Assembly: GCA_903866355.1 (NCBI GenBank)
Contig: CAIPNE010000101.1
Location: forward strand, 1 to 24,350
DNA: 24,350 nt
Reading direction: 5' to 3'
DNA from: an uncultured Gammaproteobacteria bacterium
GTDB lineage: Bacteria > Pseudomonadota > Gammaproteobacteria > Ga0077536
Of this stretch, positions 7,634 through 15,796 are shown one piece after another. Position 1 is the stretch's first letter; each line of letters opens with the position of its first letter. The notes beneath the pieces were generated by a model, which saw only the letters and a list, made by a program, of their open reading frames with translations, had not been told where the DNA came from and did no database searches. Made by a program: the position numbers and the translations under genes.

Positions 7634-8518
7634 CTAGCGTTTGACCGCCAGGAACGCGATCGAACCCGCCGTCGCGGTGATCCGACCCAAGGGCGTGGCG
7701 CTCTTGCGAACCATTCCGCCAGCAACCCACCACGCACGATGCAGTAATTCGAGAGGCGCAACGATTGCACGCGCAATCAGGTCTGGCATCTTCGGAAACA
7801 GGCCCATCCCCAATTGAGCGCGAAGCACAGTCCACTGGGGATGCACCATCAGACGCTCGACGTCGAAGCCGGCGGATTCAAGCAGGACGCCTGCGCCCAG
7901 ATGCGTTTGGTGAAAGTATGTGTGGTTACAGGGTTCCAGGAATGCCACCGTGCCCAACAGTCGCCCCCCCGGTTTCAGAACACGGTAGGCTTCGCGCAGG
8001 ACAAGGAGCGGGTCTGATACATACTGAAGCACGGAAATTGAGAGAACAAATTCCATGGTCTCCGAACAGACGGGAATCGCTTGGCCATCGGCCAGAATCG
8101 GCGCTCCGGCATCGCTGTAGTCCATCCCCACATACCGATACCCGGCATGTTCAAGAACCGGGCGATGAACCGTGGTACCGCAACCCAGGTCGAGTGCAAG
8201 ACTTCCAGGTGTTTGTGCTCGCGGAATGTGCGTCACGAGACCGGCTTCCAGCCGCGCAGGAACCCGCCACCCACTGAAGTCGACTTCCGGTTTGGGTGCG
8301 GGATGCAGGACTTCCAGAGAAGGAACTGACCATTCCTTGGTGCCTGGTCTGACGACATGGTCTACCGAATAGGTCTTGCTGCGCTGCAGGCGGAGATCCA
8401 GCGCACCGGTACTGGCATTGGAATAGGACAATGCACACGCAACGCATCCAAGGCCCGCTCCATGCGTGATCAGAGGGCCATTACAGGATGGACAGGCGAG
8501 GATTTCGAACGGCAGCAT
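7634..8518 (-). CDS. Class I SAM-dependent methyltransferase with N-terminal zinc ribbon
   Basis: A 294-residue protein from the chosen start. It opens with MLPFEILACPSCNGPL and GLGCVACALSY: two CxxC pairs forming a Trm112/YcaR-like zinc ribbon, often fused to small-molecule methyltransferases. The Rossmann methyltransferase domain follows, with ALDLGCGTT (motif I, SAM binding), YVGMDYSDAG (motif II), FVLSISVLQYVSDP and YRVLKPGGRLLGTV. The C-terminus is hydrophobic and basic and may associate with the membrane. The likely role is O- or N-methylation of a sugar or substituent of the EPS repeat; the substrate cannot be read from sequence. The frame stays open 27 codons further, to a GTG at 8599, but the zinc-ribbon Met is the natural family start. 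Neither start has a strong ribosome binding site. Confidence 0.85.
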   Translation of the reverse strand: MLPFEILACPSCNGPLITHGAGLGCVACALSYSNASTGALDLRLQRSKTYSVDHVVRPGTKEWSVPSLEVLHPAPKPEVDFSGWRVPARLEAGLVTHIPRAQTPGSLALDLGCGTTVHRPVLEHAGYRYVGMDYSDAGAPILADGQAIPVCSETMEFVLSISVLQYVSDPLLVLREAYRVLKPGGRLLGTVAFLEPCNHTYFHQTHLGAGVLLESAGFDVERLMVHPQWTVLRAQLGMGLFPKMPDLIARAIVAPLELLHRAWWVAGGMVRKSATPLGRITATAGSIAFLAVKR

Positions 8519-8627
8519 GGAGAAGTTACCCACAATTGAGCTTACAAAATTTTCCGAGACTACTAGGTGAGTCGCGTAAGCGATGTCTTCTCCGCGCACC
8601 GCCGCGGCGATCTGACGATTAACAGCA

Positions 8628-9533
8628 TCAAGCCTGTGGCGCAGTCTCCACCAACTCCGGCCGCGTCAATTCGTCGATCAACGCCTTGGTCTGACGGATA
8701 TTGCCTCGACTCGACGCGCCAAACACGATCGATTCGATGCGCGGCTGCGCACAGACATACTCGATCGCCTCCCGCGGCGTGATCGCCCCTGACGCCAGCA
8801 CCGACATCGCAATCGGCCGGAAGCGACGCGTGGCAATCGCCTTCTCATAGAGATCGATGCCCCCGCACATGCGGAAACCAATCTTGTTGATGTTGGCGCA
8901 AACGACAGGGTTGTCGATGCCCAGGCCAGCCAACACATCCAGCAGCCTGGGTACGTTCATCGTGATGTAGCCGGGTTCGGCACCATACTTGCCGCGCACA
9001 TGGTCGTGAAAGATGCGGAAGCATTCGTTGAAACCCAGACCCAGCAGCAAATCGGTGATCACGTTCTGGATGAAGATTACCGGCGTCTTCAGGCCATGGA
9101 ACATCTTCATCTCCGCATCCACCAGCAATTGCATGATCACGGTGATGTCCTTGCTGGCCAGCGCCACGCCGCCCTTGAGCATGGCCCTCACAGCGCCGTC
9201 CTGCGGCAGGAACATGCGTAGCGCATCGAGCATGCCGTACTCTGTCACCGCATTGGCATACTTGTGGGCGTACGGCATGCACGGATAGAACTGGTAATCC
9301 GGGTATTTGGCCGGGTTGCTGCGAAAGTAGTCGCAGATCTGCGCCACACGGTCATGGGTGGTGCACATGAAGGTGCGTATGCCCTCCTGGTACGCGGCGT
9401 CCAGCACATCGAGAATCGCCTGTAAATCCTGGAAACGCATCTGCTGCGCCCGGGCCTTTTCCTCCGACATGTGGTTGACGCCGAAGAACTGGTTGTCGCC
9501 AAAAAGTACACGGTCCATCGCTGTGGCTTTCAT
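8628..9533 (-). CDS. Aldo-keto-reductase-like TIM-barrel protein
   Basis: A 301-residue soluble protein with alternating strand/helix pattern typical of a TIM barrel. FGDNQFFGVNH (11-21) near the start, VLDAAYQEGIRTFMCTTHD in the middle and IESIVFGASSRGNIRQT near the end recall the aldo-keto reductase layout, where the last strand binds the NADP phosphate. I could not identify the usual Asp-Tyr-Lys-His catalytic tetrad with confidence, so oxidoreductase activity is inference and an aldolase or isomerase is possible. The gene lies 28 bases behind the Gfo/Idh oxidoreductase gene in the same direction, suggesting joint work on one sugar intermediate. The ribosome binding site is weak. A second ATG lies five codons in. 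Confidence 0.6.
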   Translation of the reverse strand: MKATAMDRVLFGDNQFFGVNHMSEEKARAQQMRFQDLQAILDVLDAAYQEGIRTFMCTTHDRVAQICDYFRSNPAKYPDYQFYPCMPYAHKYANAVTEYGMLDALRMFLPQDGAVRAMLKGGVALASKDITVIMQLLVDAEMKMFHGLKTPVIFIQNVITDLLLGLGFNECFRIFHDHVRGKYGAEPGYITMNVPRLLDVLAGLGIDNPVVCANINKIGFRMCGGIDLYEKAIATRRFRPIAMSVLASGAITPREAIEYVCAQPRIESIVFGASSRGNIRQTKALIDELTRPELVETAPQA

Positions 9534-9561
9534 CGCTTGTTTAATTGGTGATTTCGCAGGC

Positions 9562-10650
9562 TCAGCCGAACAGCCGCTCCAAGATACTCTTGGCTGCCGG
9601 CGCCTTGCTGCTTAGACCCAGTATCGGGCTACCAGTACCGGTACTGTCGGCCAATATCATTGATACCACCCGATCCGCCTGTAGCGCCGAACGAAAGCTG
9701 TTCTCTCCATCGGTACGGCGTTGCTTGACGCTTTGCACAAAGTAGTCGATCTGGCCCGAGTACTCCTCACCCCGCAGGTAGAACCAAACCTCTTTGCTCA
9801 GCTCGGTGGTGTAGCGCACACTCCAGCCGGTTGGCGTGCCGGGCAGCGCCGCATGCGCTTGACGCAGATAGATCTGGCATTCCTGCCGATCGGCAGTCAG
9901 CCGGCCGTTGGTGCCCCACACCGTCACCTTGGTGCTCATCTTGCGAAAGCTCTCGTCGCTCCAGTTCACACACAACTGGCCGCTGGCGCCATCGGCGAAG
10001 TGCAGCGAGCAGTACACCTCGTCCTCCACGTCGCGCGAGAACACGCCGTGTCGCACCACACCGCTCACGGCGGCAGGCACGCCGGCAACAAAATTGACCA
10101 AGTCGATCGCGTGGCAGGCATAGTCATACAACGCACCGCCGCCCTCACCTTTTGCCGAGCGCCACGTACCGCCCTTCGGCCGCAACACCACCGGGCCATA
10201 GGCCTCGGTGCGTACATGGTGCACAGTGCCCAGTGCGCCCGCATGAACGATGCGCGCAGCCTCCTGGAACGCAGCGACAAAGCGAAAGTGATAACCCACC
10301 TGTGTAACCAGACCCTTGCTGTCGGCCAGCTGAACCAAGCGCTCGCCGTCGTTCGGGTCGAGCACGAATGGCTTCTCGCAGAACACATGCAGCCCGTGGT
10401 CCAGCGCTCTTTGCACCATGTCCGCATGCAACTTCGACGGGGTCGCGATCACCACCGCGTCCAGTTGCTCCTCGGCCAGCATCTTGTCCAGATCGACGTA
10501 GCCCTTGAGGCCGGTGTTCTTGGCCAGCACGTCGGTCAAATAGGTCATCGTGTCGCAGGCGGCGACCAACGTCACCTCCGGATGCGCTCGGACGATGGAC
10601 ATATGCGATAGACCCATCTTTCCGAGGCCTACCATGCCAACTCGTATCAT
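9562..10650 (-). CDS. Gfo/Idh/MocA family NAD(P)-dependent oxidoreductase
   Basis: A 362-residue protein. The N-terminal Rossmann fold starts IRVGMVGLGKMG with the GxGxxG dinucleotide motif (8-13). CEKPF (about 91-95) is the conserved Glu-Lys-Pro of the family, with the Lys in the active site. The C-terminal alpha/beta domain contains GGGALYDYACHAIDLV, where the His is the usual catalytic candidate. Members oxidise or reduce sugar hydroxyls; in surface-polysaccharide loci they commonly make keto-sugars or act on UDP-sugars (WbpB-type). The frame extends 15 codons upstream, but the strong GGAGGGAG seven bases before ATG 10650 decides the start. It follows the DUF354 gene after 37 bases and precedes the aldo-keto-reductase-like gene. 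Confidence 0.9.
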   Translation of the reverse strand: MIRVGMVGLGKMGLSHMSIVRAHPEVTLVAACDTMTYLTDVLAKNTGLKGYVDLDKMLAEEQLDAVVIATPSKLHADMVQRALDHGLHVFCEKPFVLDPNDGERLVQLADSKGLVTQVGYHFRFVAAFQEAARIVHAGALGTVHHVRTEAYGPVVLRPKGGTWRSAKGEGGGALYDYACHAIDLVNFVAGVPAAVSGVVRHGVFSRDVEDEVYCSLHFADGASGQLCVNWSDESFRKMSTKVTVWGTNGRLTADRQECQIYLRQAHAALPGTPTGWSVRYTTELSKEVWFYLRGEEYSGQIDYFVQSVKQRRTDGENSFRSALQADRVVSMILADSTGTGSPILGLSSKAPAAKSILERLFG

Positions 10651-10654
10651 CTTT

Positions 10655-10662
10655 CTCCCTCC
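10655..10662 (-). promoter_or_regulatory. Strong ribosome binding site deciding the Gfo/Idh start
   Basis: GGAGGGAG on the minus strand, with its GGAGG core 7 bases before the ATG. It is the best Shine-Dalgarno sequence in the window and lies inside the open frame, which rules out the longer upstream start. Confidence 0.75.
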
Positions 10663-10687
10663 GCTTGGTCGTTGATTCGACGTTCGG

Positions 10688-11710
10688 TCAGCCATTCAAA
10701 ATCTCGTTCTTGATTTGCCGGTACGCTTGACGCCCTTTGTCGAGCAGCGCACGATCGACGGGCCTGCGCTGCGCATTTGCCAGCACGTCCAGCAACACCT
10801 TGGTCGTCAATGCCGGCCGATGCAGGAATGAGCCGCTGGCGAGCAGGTAGCGATCGACATCCAGCAATTCGTCCTGATACACCGAAATGGTGGGAATGCC
10901 CAGCACCGCCATCTCGCGCGTCATCGTCCCCCCCGCGCCTACGAACAAGTCGCAATCCGCGGCGATATCTGCGATGTCCAGTGCCGTATCGACGATCCGT
11001 ATGCCCGCAAATTGGGCATCGCGGTAATGCTGGCCCTGCGACTTGCCGCGCGGCAGCAAGGTCACATTGACAACATCCTTGATGCCCAGGAGTAATGCGT
11101 CCAGGAAGTCGCGCTCGCCCTTGTAATACTGCGCTGTCCACGGTTCGGGGCGTATATACACCGATGGCTTGCGTCCGGGCGCCCGCGTCGTCGCAGCCGG
11201 ATCCAAGCGCTCTTTGAGTGCCCAAAGGTAGATGCCTTCCTTCACCCCGGGATAGCGAACCAGCTTTGACGCCCGTGCCAGTTGGCGCCGAAGCTTCGCA
11301 GTTGACAGAAACTCCGGCACCATGATCCGCGTCGCTGCCAGGAATGACGGCACGTTGCCAAGCGCATGCTCGTTGTCGTTCATGTAGATCGAACGGATCC
11401 CCAACAAGCGTGCAGCGACAGGCGAGTGAAACGAACTCTGTGAAATTGCGACATCGATCTGCTTGTCTTTCAGGTACCGGCACAACTGCCAGACCCGGAC
11501 CGGATAGCCCAACAGCTTCATGGCGAGTTTGCCGCCGTAGTGCACCCCCACGACCTCGTACTTCAGCCCGTGCAAATCCAGCAGATCGACTGTGTTGGCA
11601 AGCGGACGGCAGGTAATGACGACCTCGTGCCCTTCATGCGTCAGTTCGCCGATCATCTTCGAAAACAGGTTGATATGTGGCGAATTAGAAAGATCAAACC
11701 AGATGTTCAT
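10688..11710 (-). CDS. DUF354 family GT-B-fold protein
   Basis: A 340-residue protein beginning MNIWFDLSNSPHINLF, the hallmark opening of the DUF354 family (archaea and scattered bacteria). The family resembles UDP-GlcNAc 2-epimerase and GT-B glycosyltransferases. Further matches to the pattern are GHEVVITCRPLANTVDLLD, an SQSSFHSPVAARLLGI segment and, in the C-terminal lobe, DLFVGAGGTMTREMAVLGIP, where the nucleotide-sugar site would be. Whether it transfers, epimerises or hydrolyses a sugar nucleotide is not established for the family. No signal peptide. It sits between the acyltransferase and the Gfo/Idh gene, so a part in making or adding an unusual sugar is plausible. The ATG has no clear ribosome binding site, and 68 bases separate it from the upstream gene. 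Confidence 0.82.
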   Translation of the reverse strand: MNIWFDLSNSPHINLFSKMIGELTHEGHEVVITCRPLANTVDLLDLHGLKYEVVGVHYGGKLAMKLLGYPVRVWQLCRYLKDKQIDVAISQSSFHSPVAARLLGIRSIYMNDNEHALGNVPSFLAATRIMVPEFLSTAKLRRQLARASKLVRYPGVKEGIYLWALKERLDPAATTRAPGRKPSVYIRPEPWTAQYYKGERDFLDALLLGIKDVVNVTLLPRGKSQGQHYRDAQFAGIRIVDTALDIADIAADCDLFVGAGGTMTREMAVLGIPTISVYQDELLDVDRYLLASGSFLHRPALTTKVLLDVLANAQRRPVDRALLDKGRQAYRQIKNEILNG

Positions 11711-11778
11711 AAACGCACGAAAAAGTTGAAATCAACCAGCGAGACGGCTGACATGCGCACAATGCACTGTGCGGCGAA

Positions 11779-12393
11779 TCAAGGCGCAGCATTGAAGACA
11801 TCCGGCCGGCAATCGTGCTTGACGATCCGCCCAGGGTTGCCCACGACCATGGAGCGTGGCGGCACATCAAATGTGACCAAGGCCCCGGCAGCAATTCGAC
11901 TGCCGCGACCTATCGTCACCCCACCCACCACGACAGCATGAGGGCCGATCCATACCTCGTCCTCCAGCGTGGGGTAGTGCGACGATCGCTGCAGGTCGTC
12001 GCCCCATCGATCATTCCGGCCAAGCGTGACGCCGTTGAACAGCGATACGTTCTTGCCGATCGTGGCCTTGCCATTGATCACCAGACCCCAGCCATGCACC
12101 AACACCAGACCTGGGCCGGCCCGCAAGCCCAACGGCAGATCCATGCAGGCCAGTTGGCAAAACAGGCGGTGCAGGATTCGCAGCGGCAGCGCCAGCCAGC
12201 GCAGCGGTCTGCGCCGCCTGAGAGTCCATGCATGCAAGCGCAGTGTCAGGAGCGGGCGAAATGTGCGCCTCAACAAGGCGGCCTTCATCAGCAGGGCCAC
12301 GGAGGCTGCGCCGTACTCGCGGTAAAGATCGCTCCAAAGTGCTGTGAGAGGCGCACCACCAAGGCTCCCATCCGACCGGTCTGATCCGCTCAT
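11779..12393 (-). CDS. Hexapeptide-repeat (left-handed beta-helix) acyltransferase, CysE-like
   Basis: A 204-residue protein. Residues 20-90 are helical and very Arg/Leu-rich. Residues 93-190 show hexapeptide repeats of the left-handed beta-helix: GLVLVHGWGLVING, ATIGKNVSLFNGVTLG, VWIGPHAVVVGGVTIG, and the closing VVGNPGRIVK. His-100 is the likely catalytic base. The order matches serine-acetyltransferase-like enzymes, which in polysaccharide loci acetylate sugars with acetyl-CoA. The ATG overlaps the stop of the PaaK/CapK-like gene in ATGA, so the two are probably translated together. This raises the possibility that the acyl group is supplied by that ligase rather than being plain acetate (inference). 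Confidence 0.85.
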   Translation of the reverse strand: MSGSDRSDGSLGGAPLTALWSDLYREYGAASVALLMKAALLRRTFRPLLTLRLHAWTLRRRRPLRWLALPLRILHRLFCQLACMDLPLGLRAGPGLVLVHGWGLVINGKATIGKNVSLFNGVTLGRNDRWGDDLQRSSHYPTLEDEVWIGPHAVVVGGVTIGRGSRIAAGALVTFDVPPRSMVVGNPGRIVKHDCRPDVFNAAP

Positions 12394-13733
12394 CGTCGGC
12401 CCTGTTCAAAAGCCGCAGGCTCAGGCCGTCGCAGGACAAATCGGTGTTTACCGTTGGCGAGCTCGATGAACGGTTGGTTGAGTACGAACTGAATGTCGTC
12501 GAACGCCAGCGATGCGGCAATGCGCTCGCGGTATCCACGCGAGGCAGCCTCGGTCGATCGCAGGTATTGCGGGTGAACCTGAAGGTTCACAACCAGCCGA
12601 TCTGCGTCGAAGACGACCTGGAATGCCCGGATCGCAGCATCCTCGCGAAAGAGGTGCGTGAAAAACTCGGAATGTACCGCTCCGCCGTGCACGTCGACGA
12701 CCATGTCGTTCTGCCGCCCAAATACCTCGTCAATCAACGGCAGGCCGCGGCCGCAAGGACACAGGCGACCGGTCATCGTGACCAGGTCGCCTGTGTCGTA
12801 TCGAGGCAAGAACATCGCGCGATTGGCCATGTCAGTGGCAACGAGTCTGCCATCAGGCAGCAGTTCCGCATGGCAACGCGTGGAAATGAGATGGAAACCG
12901 TTGCGGTGCTCACACTCGAAGGCTGACACACCCGCATCGTGGCACCCATACTGGCTGAAGCAAGGCACGCCGAAGGCCTGCTCGATGTCGCGCCGCATGG
13001 CAGGAGTCAGCGTCTCCGCGGTGCACACCACACCCCGCAAGGAATGGCCGCACCCTCTGCGCCCATCGAGCATGTGGCGCGACAGGCGATGAATCGCCGA
13101 CGCATAACCGTACAGCAGCTTGAAGCCCCCCGACGCCAGCGTTGCCAACTGTGCACGCATGCGCTCGGCCGACATGTCGAAGGCCGAGAGCACCTTGACG
13201 TTGAGCAGCGCGTAATAGAGGCGCTGCTTGTACCCAGTGGCATAAAGCGAGGATCCGGCCAGAAAGGCAACTCGCTCCCCGAGCTTCAGGCCAGCGGCCT
13301 CCCAAGACAACAGAAGCCCGGCCCACAGATAGGACTGAGATTCTGGCCCGGTGCAATAGACTAGTGGCTCACCAGTTGATCCACCTGTCTTCTTGCGCAC
13401 CGTCTTGCCCCGAAAATTCGAGTTCATCAACTCATTGCGGTGCTGGTTGATAAAACGCTTGTCGATGACAGGTAGGTCCTCAAATCTCGCACAATCCTTG
13501 AACAATGGCACCGCCCTGCGCAGTGCGTCGAAATACTCCTCCAGCGCATTTACCTCGCGCTGCTTTAGCTGCGCCGGAGACTCGAACTGCCAGCGTCGAA
13601 GCAGCTCGAGCAATCCAACGGTGTCGGTGCCCCGGGCACAGTCGATCAAGCGGTATCTCAGCATCATTCGTCGTGGTTCAAGTCGGTCGCCATGAGACTG
13701 GCCAAGAGTTGACGCGCAGGGCGAATCGGCCAT
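12390..13733 (-). CDS. PaaK/CapK-like adenylate-forming protein
   Basis: A 447-residue member of the phenylacetate-CoA ligase / CapK family. Visible signatures are KKTGGSTGEP (114-123, the phosphate-binding loop), VCTAETLTP (236-244), FSQYGCHDAGVSAFEC (259-274, acid/aromatic motif) and RYDTGDLVTMTGRLCPCGRG (311-330), all in family order. Such enzymes activate a carboxylic acid as acyl-AMP and usually pass it to CoA or another acceptor. CapK-type members occur in capsule and EPS loci with unresolved substrates. No acyl-carrier or CoA-ligase partner is seen here apart from the overlapping acyltransferase downstream (ATGA). The start at 13733 has GGGGA upstream and leaves 16 bases after the previous stop; a tandem ATG at 13667/13664 is an alternative. 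Confidence 0.85.
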   Translation of the reverse strand: MADSPCASTLGQSHGDRLEPRRMMLRYRLIDCARGTDTVGLLELLRRWQFESPAQLKQREVNALEEYFDALRRAVPLFKDCARFEDLPVIDKRFINQHRNELMNSNFRGKTVRKKTGGSTGEPLVYCTGPESQSYLWAGLLLSWEAAGLKLGERVAFLAGSSLYATGYKQRLYYALLNVKVLSAFDMSAERMRAQLATLASGGFKLLYGYASAIHRLSRHMLDGRRGCGHSLRGVVCTAETLTPAMRRDIEQAFGVPCFSQYGCHDAGVSAFECEHRNGFHLISTRCHAELLPDGRLVATDMANRAMFLPRYDTGDLVTMTGRLCPCGRGLPLIDEVFGRQNDMVVDVHGGAVHSEFFTHLFREDAAIRAFQVVFDADRLVVNLQVHPQYLRSTEAASRGYRERIAASLAFDDIQFVLNQPFIELANGKHRFVLRRPEPAAFEQGRR

Positions 13734-13749
13734 GCTCGGTCGTCCCCGG

Positions 13750-14880
13750 TCATCTTCCCGCCGCCAGCGTGGAATACAGAACCCCGAGTTCCGCCCCCAC
13801 GCGATCTATGTGGTGGACTTGCTCCACGTACAGACGTGCCGCTCGAGCAATCCGGCACCGCATGTCAACATCGAACCAGACTTGGCACAGCGCCTCGGCG
13901 AAGGCGGACGAGTCGCGTGGTGGCGCCAGCACGCCGGTAATACCCTGGCGAACCAGGTCAGGCACCCCGCCAACGCAGGTGCACACCACCACAGCCCCGC
14001 TGGCCATCGCTTCGAGCAGAACCATAGGCTGTGACTCCACATAGGACGGCAGCGCCAGAACCCGTGCCCGCTTCAACCACTCGATCTTTGCAGCACCATC
14101 AATCCAGCCGAGAAATACAACCGCACCGCTCAAGCCGCGTTGGGCTGCTGCTGCCTCCAGCGCTGAACGCTTGGCGCCCGTGCCACCCAGAACCAGCCGT
14201 GCCGCAGAGTCGCTCGCATGCAGCCCCGCGAACGCGTCGAGAAGTTCGCTGACGCCCTTATCGGCCAGTAGGGAACCGAGAAAGAGAACAATGGGCTCGC
14301 GCGGGCCGGTTCCGACCTGCGATGCCGGCATGAAGTAGTCGGTCGTCACTGGATTGGGCCACCACATCGCGGGGGCCGTCGGCACAACCTCGCGAAACCA
14401 GTTCAACACCGGCGTGCCGAGGCAAAGCAACAGGTGACAACGCCCAATGGTGTACAGCGCAAACCGGCGTAAAGGTTCGGCAAGATCGTCTTGCACAAAG
14501 GATCGAAACATGCCGCCGTGCAACTGGAAAACGACGCGCCGGCCGGTCAGCAAGGCCAGCCAAATGAACAGGCACTTGCGCCAGAAACTGCCATGCGAGG
14601 AAACATGGACATGAAGGACTGGTGCTCTGCTCCCGACAAGCCAGCCGATGTAGCGGAGCAGCGCCTTGAACGCGATCAATAGCTTGAACAGACCAGAGCC
14701 GGCACGGAAGCTGGCGAGCATCTGCACTGCGCCAGAAGCAAACAGCCCGCCCTCTCGATATGCCCTGATAACACTCGACACGCCGCCCTGCTCCTGTGGG
14801 TCAGGGCCCACCATGACGCAGACGATGTCGCTCGTGAACGGACGGGGGCGCTGGGCGGACTGCGCCACGAGCTCACACAT
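13750..14880 (-). CDS. GT4-type glycosyltransferase
   Basis: A 376-residue GT-B glycosyltransferase from the chosen start. The N-lobe begins near VCVMVGPDPQEQGGVSSVI, the Gly-rich acceptor-side loop. The C-lobe has IVLFLGSLLADKGVSELLDA (donor lobe opening with the KG pair) and SYVESQPMVLLEAMASGAVV, the E-x7-E donor motif of family GT4. It should add one sugar from a nucleotide donor to the lipid-linked repeat unit at the cytoplasmic face. The frame stays open 46 codons further, but ATG 14880 overlaps the previous stop by 8 bases (ATGTGTGA) and has AGGG upstream, so I take it as the start. The donor sugar cannot be predicted. Confidence 0.9.
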   Translation of the reverse strand: MCELVAQSAQRPRPFTSDIVCVMVGPDPQEQGGVSSVIRAYREGGLFASGAVQMLASFRAGSGLFKLLIAFKALLRYIGWLVGSRAPVLHVHVSSHGSFWRKCLFIWLALLTGRRVVFQLHGGMFRSFVQDDLAEPLRRFALYTIGRCHLLLCLGTPVLNWFREVVPTAPAMWWPNPVTTDYFMPASQVGTGPREPIVLFLGSLLADKGVSELLDAFAGLHASDSAARLVLGGTGAKRSALEAAAAQRGLSGAVVFLGWIDGAAKIEWLKRARVLALPSYVESQPMVLLEAMASGAVVVCTCVGGVPDLVRQGITGVLAPPRDSSAFAEALCQVWFDVDMRCRIARAARLYVEQVHHIDRVGAELGVLYSTLAAGR

Positions 14881-15778
14881 GTTTTCGACCCTGCAGCCAC
14901 TTTGGCACGCAACGCAGGGCATCGACGGCACGCCAATCGCCACGAACACTGAGGGTGTGCGTGCGCAGCACACCTGGTTTCCACCCCGGTTCAATGGCCG
15001 CAAAAGGCTCTTCGGCATAGGCCTCGGTGGTCATGACCGTGACGCGGTTGACCACGGTGCGAAGACCGTAAACGACCCCGCAGTCCTGCGCTGGCCGATA
15101 GAGAACCCCGTCGCGCCAGAACGGCGTGCCGGCAGGTCGCGCGCCTACCGGGTTGGTTCGGACCGGGTTCTTGGGGTGAGGCTGGAATGGGCCGAGTGGG
15201 CTGTCTGCAAAGTACAGGTGAAGATCGTCATCGATGCGTGCGCCCACTGGAGCAATGTTCACGAAAATCCACCATCGGCCGTCGTGCGCGATCAAGGTCG
15301 GATCAACGGTGCGCACGCCTTCGAGCAACACCGCCGCTTCCTCCCAGCGATCGGGGAACGCCTTGCACCGATACAGCGTCAGCCGGCCGCTGTGGCCAGC
15401 TTCAGGAAGCATCCAAAGCTCGCCATCCCATTCAAACAGGTACGGATAAGACAGGTGCCAGGGCAAGGTCAAAACGGGCAAGTGACGCTCGACGCGACCG
15501 CCGCCGTCGAACTCGATGACACTGATATGCCCCTTGCCTGTGCTGAAAGGCAACTCCTCGACAAAGACGAAGTTACGCTCGTCGTGGAACCAGGGGAAAG
15601 GATCGGCCCAAAACCTGTCGCGCGGGGGGATCAAGTCGAAGCCGGTGCTGAAATCGGGACACAAGGGGTCTGCCCCATGCCGATCCATATGCACAAACCA
15701 TTGGTGGTGGTAGAGCAGCTTCCGCTCCACCTTGGCCAGCAGACGTATCACGGCACTCGGATCGTCTTCACGCAGCAT
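14873..15778 (-). CDS. Stand-alone five-bladed beta-propeller of GINT1 N-terminal type
   Basis: A 301-residue protein rich in Trp, Asp and Pro with repeating blades: RFWADPFPWFHDERNFVFVE, a YPYLFEWDGELWMLPEA repeat, VRTVDPTLIAHDGRWWIF and GTPFWRDGVLYRPAQDC. This matches the GH43-like propeller module known as the N-terminal domain of plant glucosamine inositolphosphorylceramide transferase 1. In bacteria it occurs in polysaccharide loci, often fused to a formyltransferase-like or glycosyltransferase domain. Here it stands alone, and its activity is not established (sugar binding, hydrolysis or transferase support). No signal peptide is visible, so it is probably cytoplasmic. The start has AAGGA upstream. 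It is 18 bases behind one glycosyltransferase gene and overlaps the next by 8 bases, so it is embedded in the assembly operon. Confidence 0.8.
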   Translation of the reverse strand: MLREDDPSAVIRLLAKVERKLLYHHQWFVHMDRHGADPLCPDFSTGFDLIPPRDRFWADPFPWFHDERNFVFVEELPFSTGKGHISVIEFDGGGRVERHLPVLTLPWHLSYPYLFEWDGELWMLPEAGHSGRLTLYRCKAFPDRWEEAAVLLEGVRTVDPTLIAHDGRWWIFVNIAPVGARIDDDLHLYFADSPLGPFQPHPKNPVRTNPVGARPAGTPFWRDGVLYRPAQDCGVVYGLRTVVNRVTVMTTEAYAEEPFAAIEPGWKPGVLRTHTLSVRGDWRAVDALRCVPKWLQGRKHV

Positions 15779-15796
15779 TTGACTGTTCCTTGTCGC

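Noticed and set aside
9721..10611. Plus-strand ORF of 296 codons opposite the Gfo/Idh gene
   Set aside because: His/Gln/Val-rich translation with no domain, fully inside a gene with a clear GxGxxG and EKP motif on the other strand.
10647..11483. Minus-strand ORF of 278 codons overlapping the DUF354 gene in another frame
   Set aside because: The DUF354 frame has the family signature from its first residue; this frame is Arg/Gly/Cys-rich and has no recognisable motif.
14903..14917. TGGCACGCAACGCAG as a sigma-54 promoter
   Set aside because: It lies inside the propeller coding sequence on the opposite strand, and the second half lacks the required TTGC at the right spacing.
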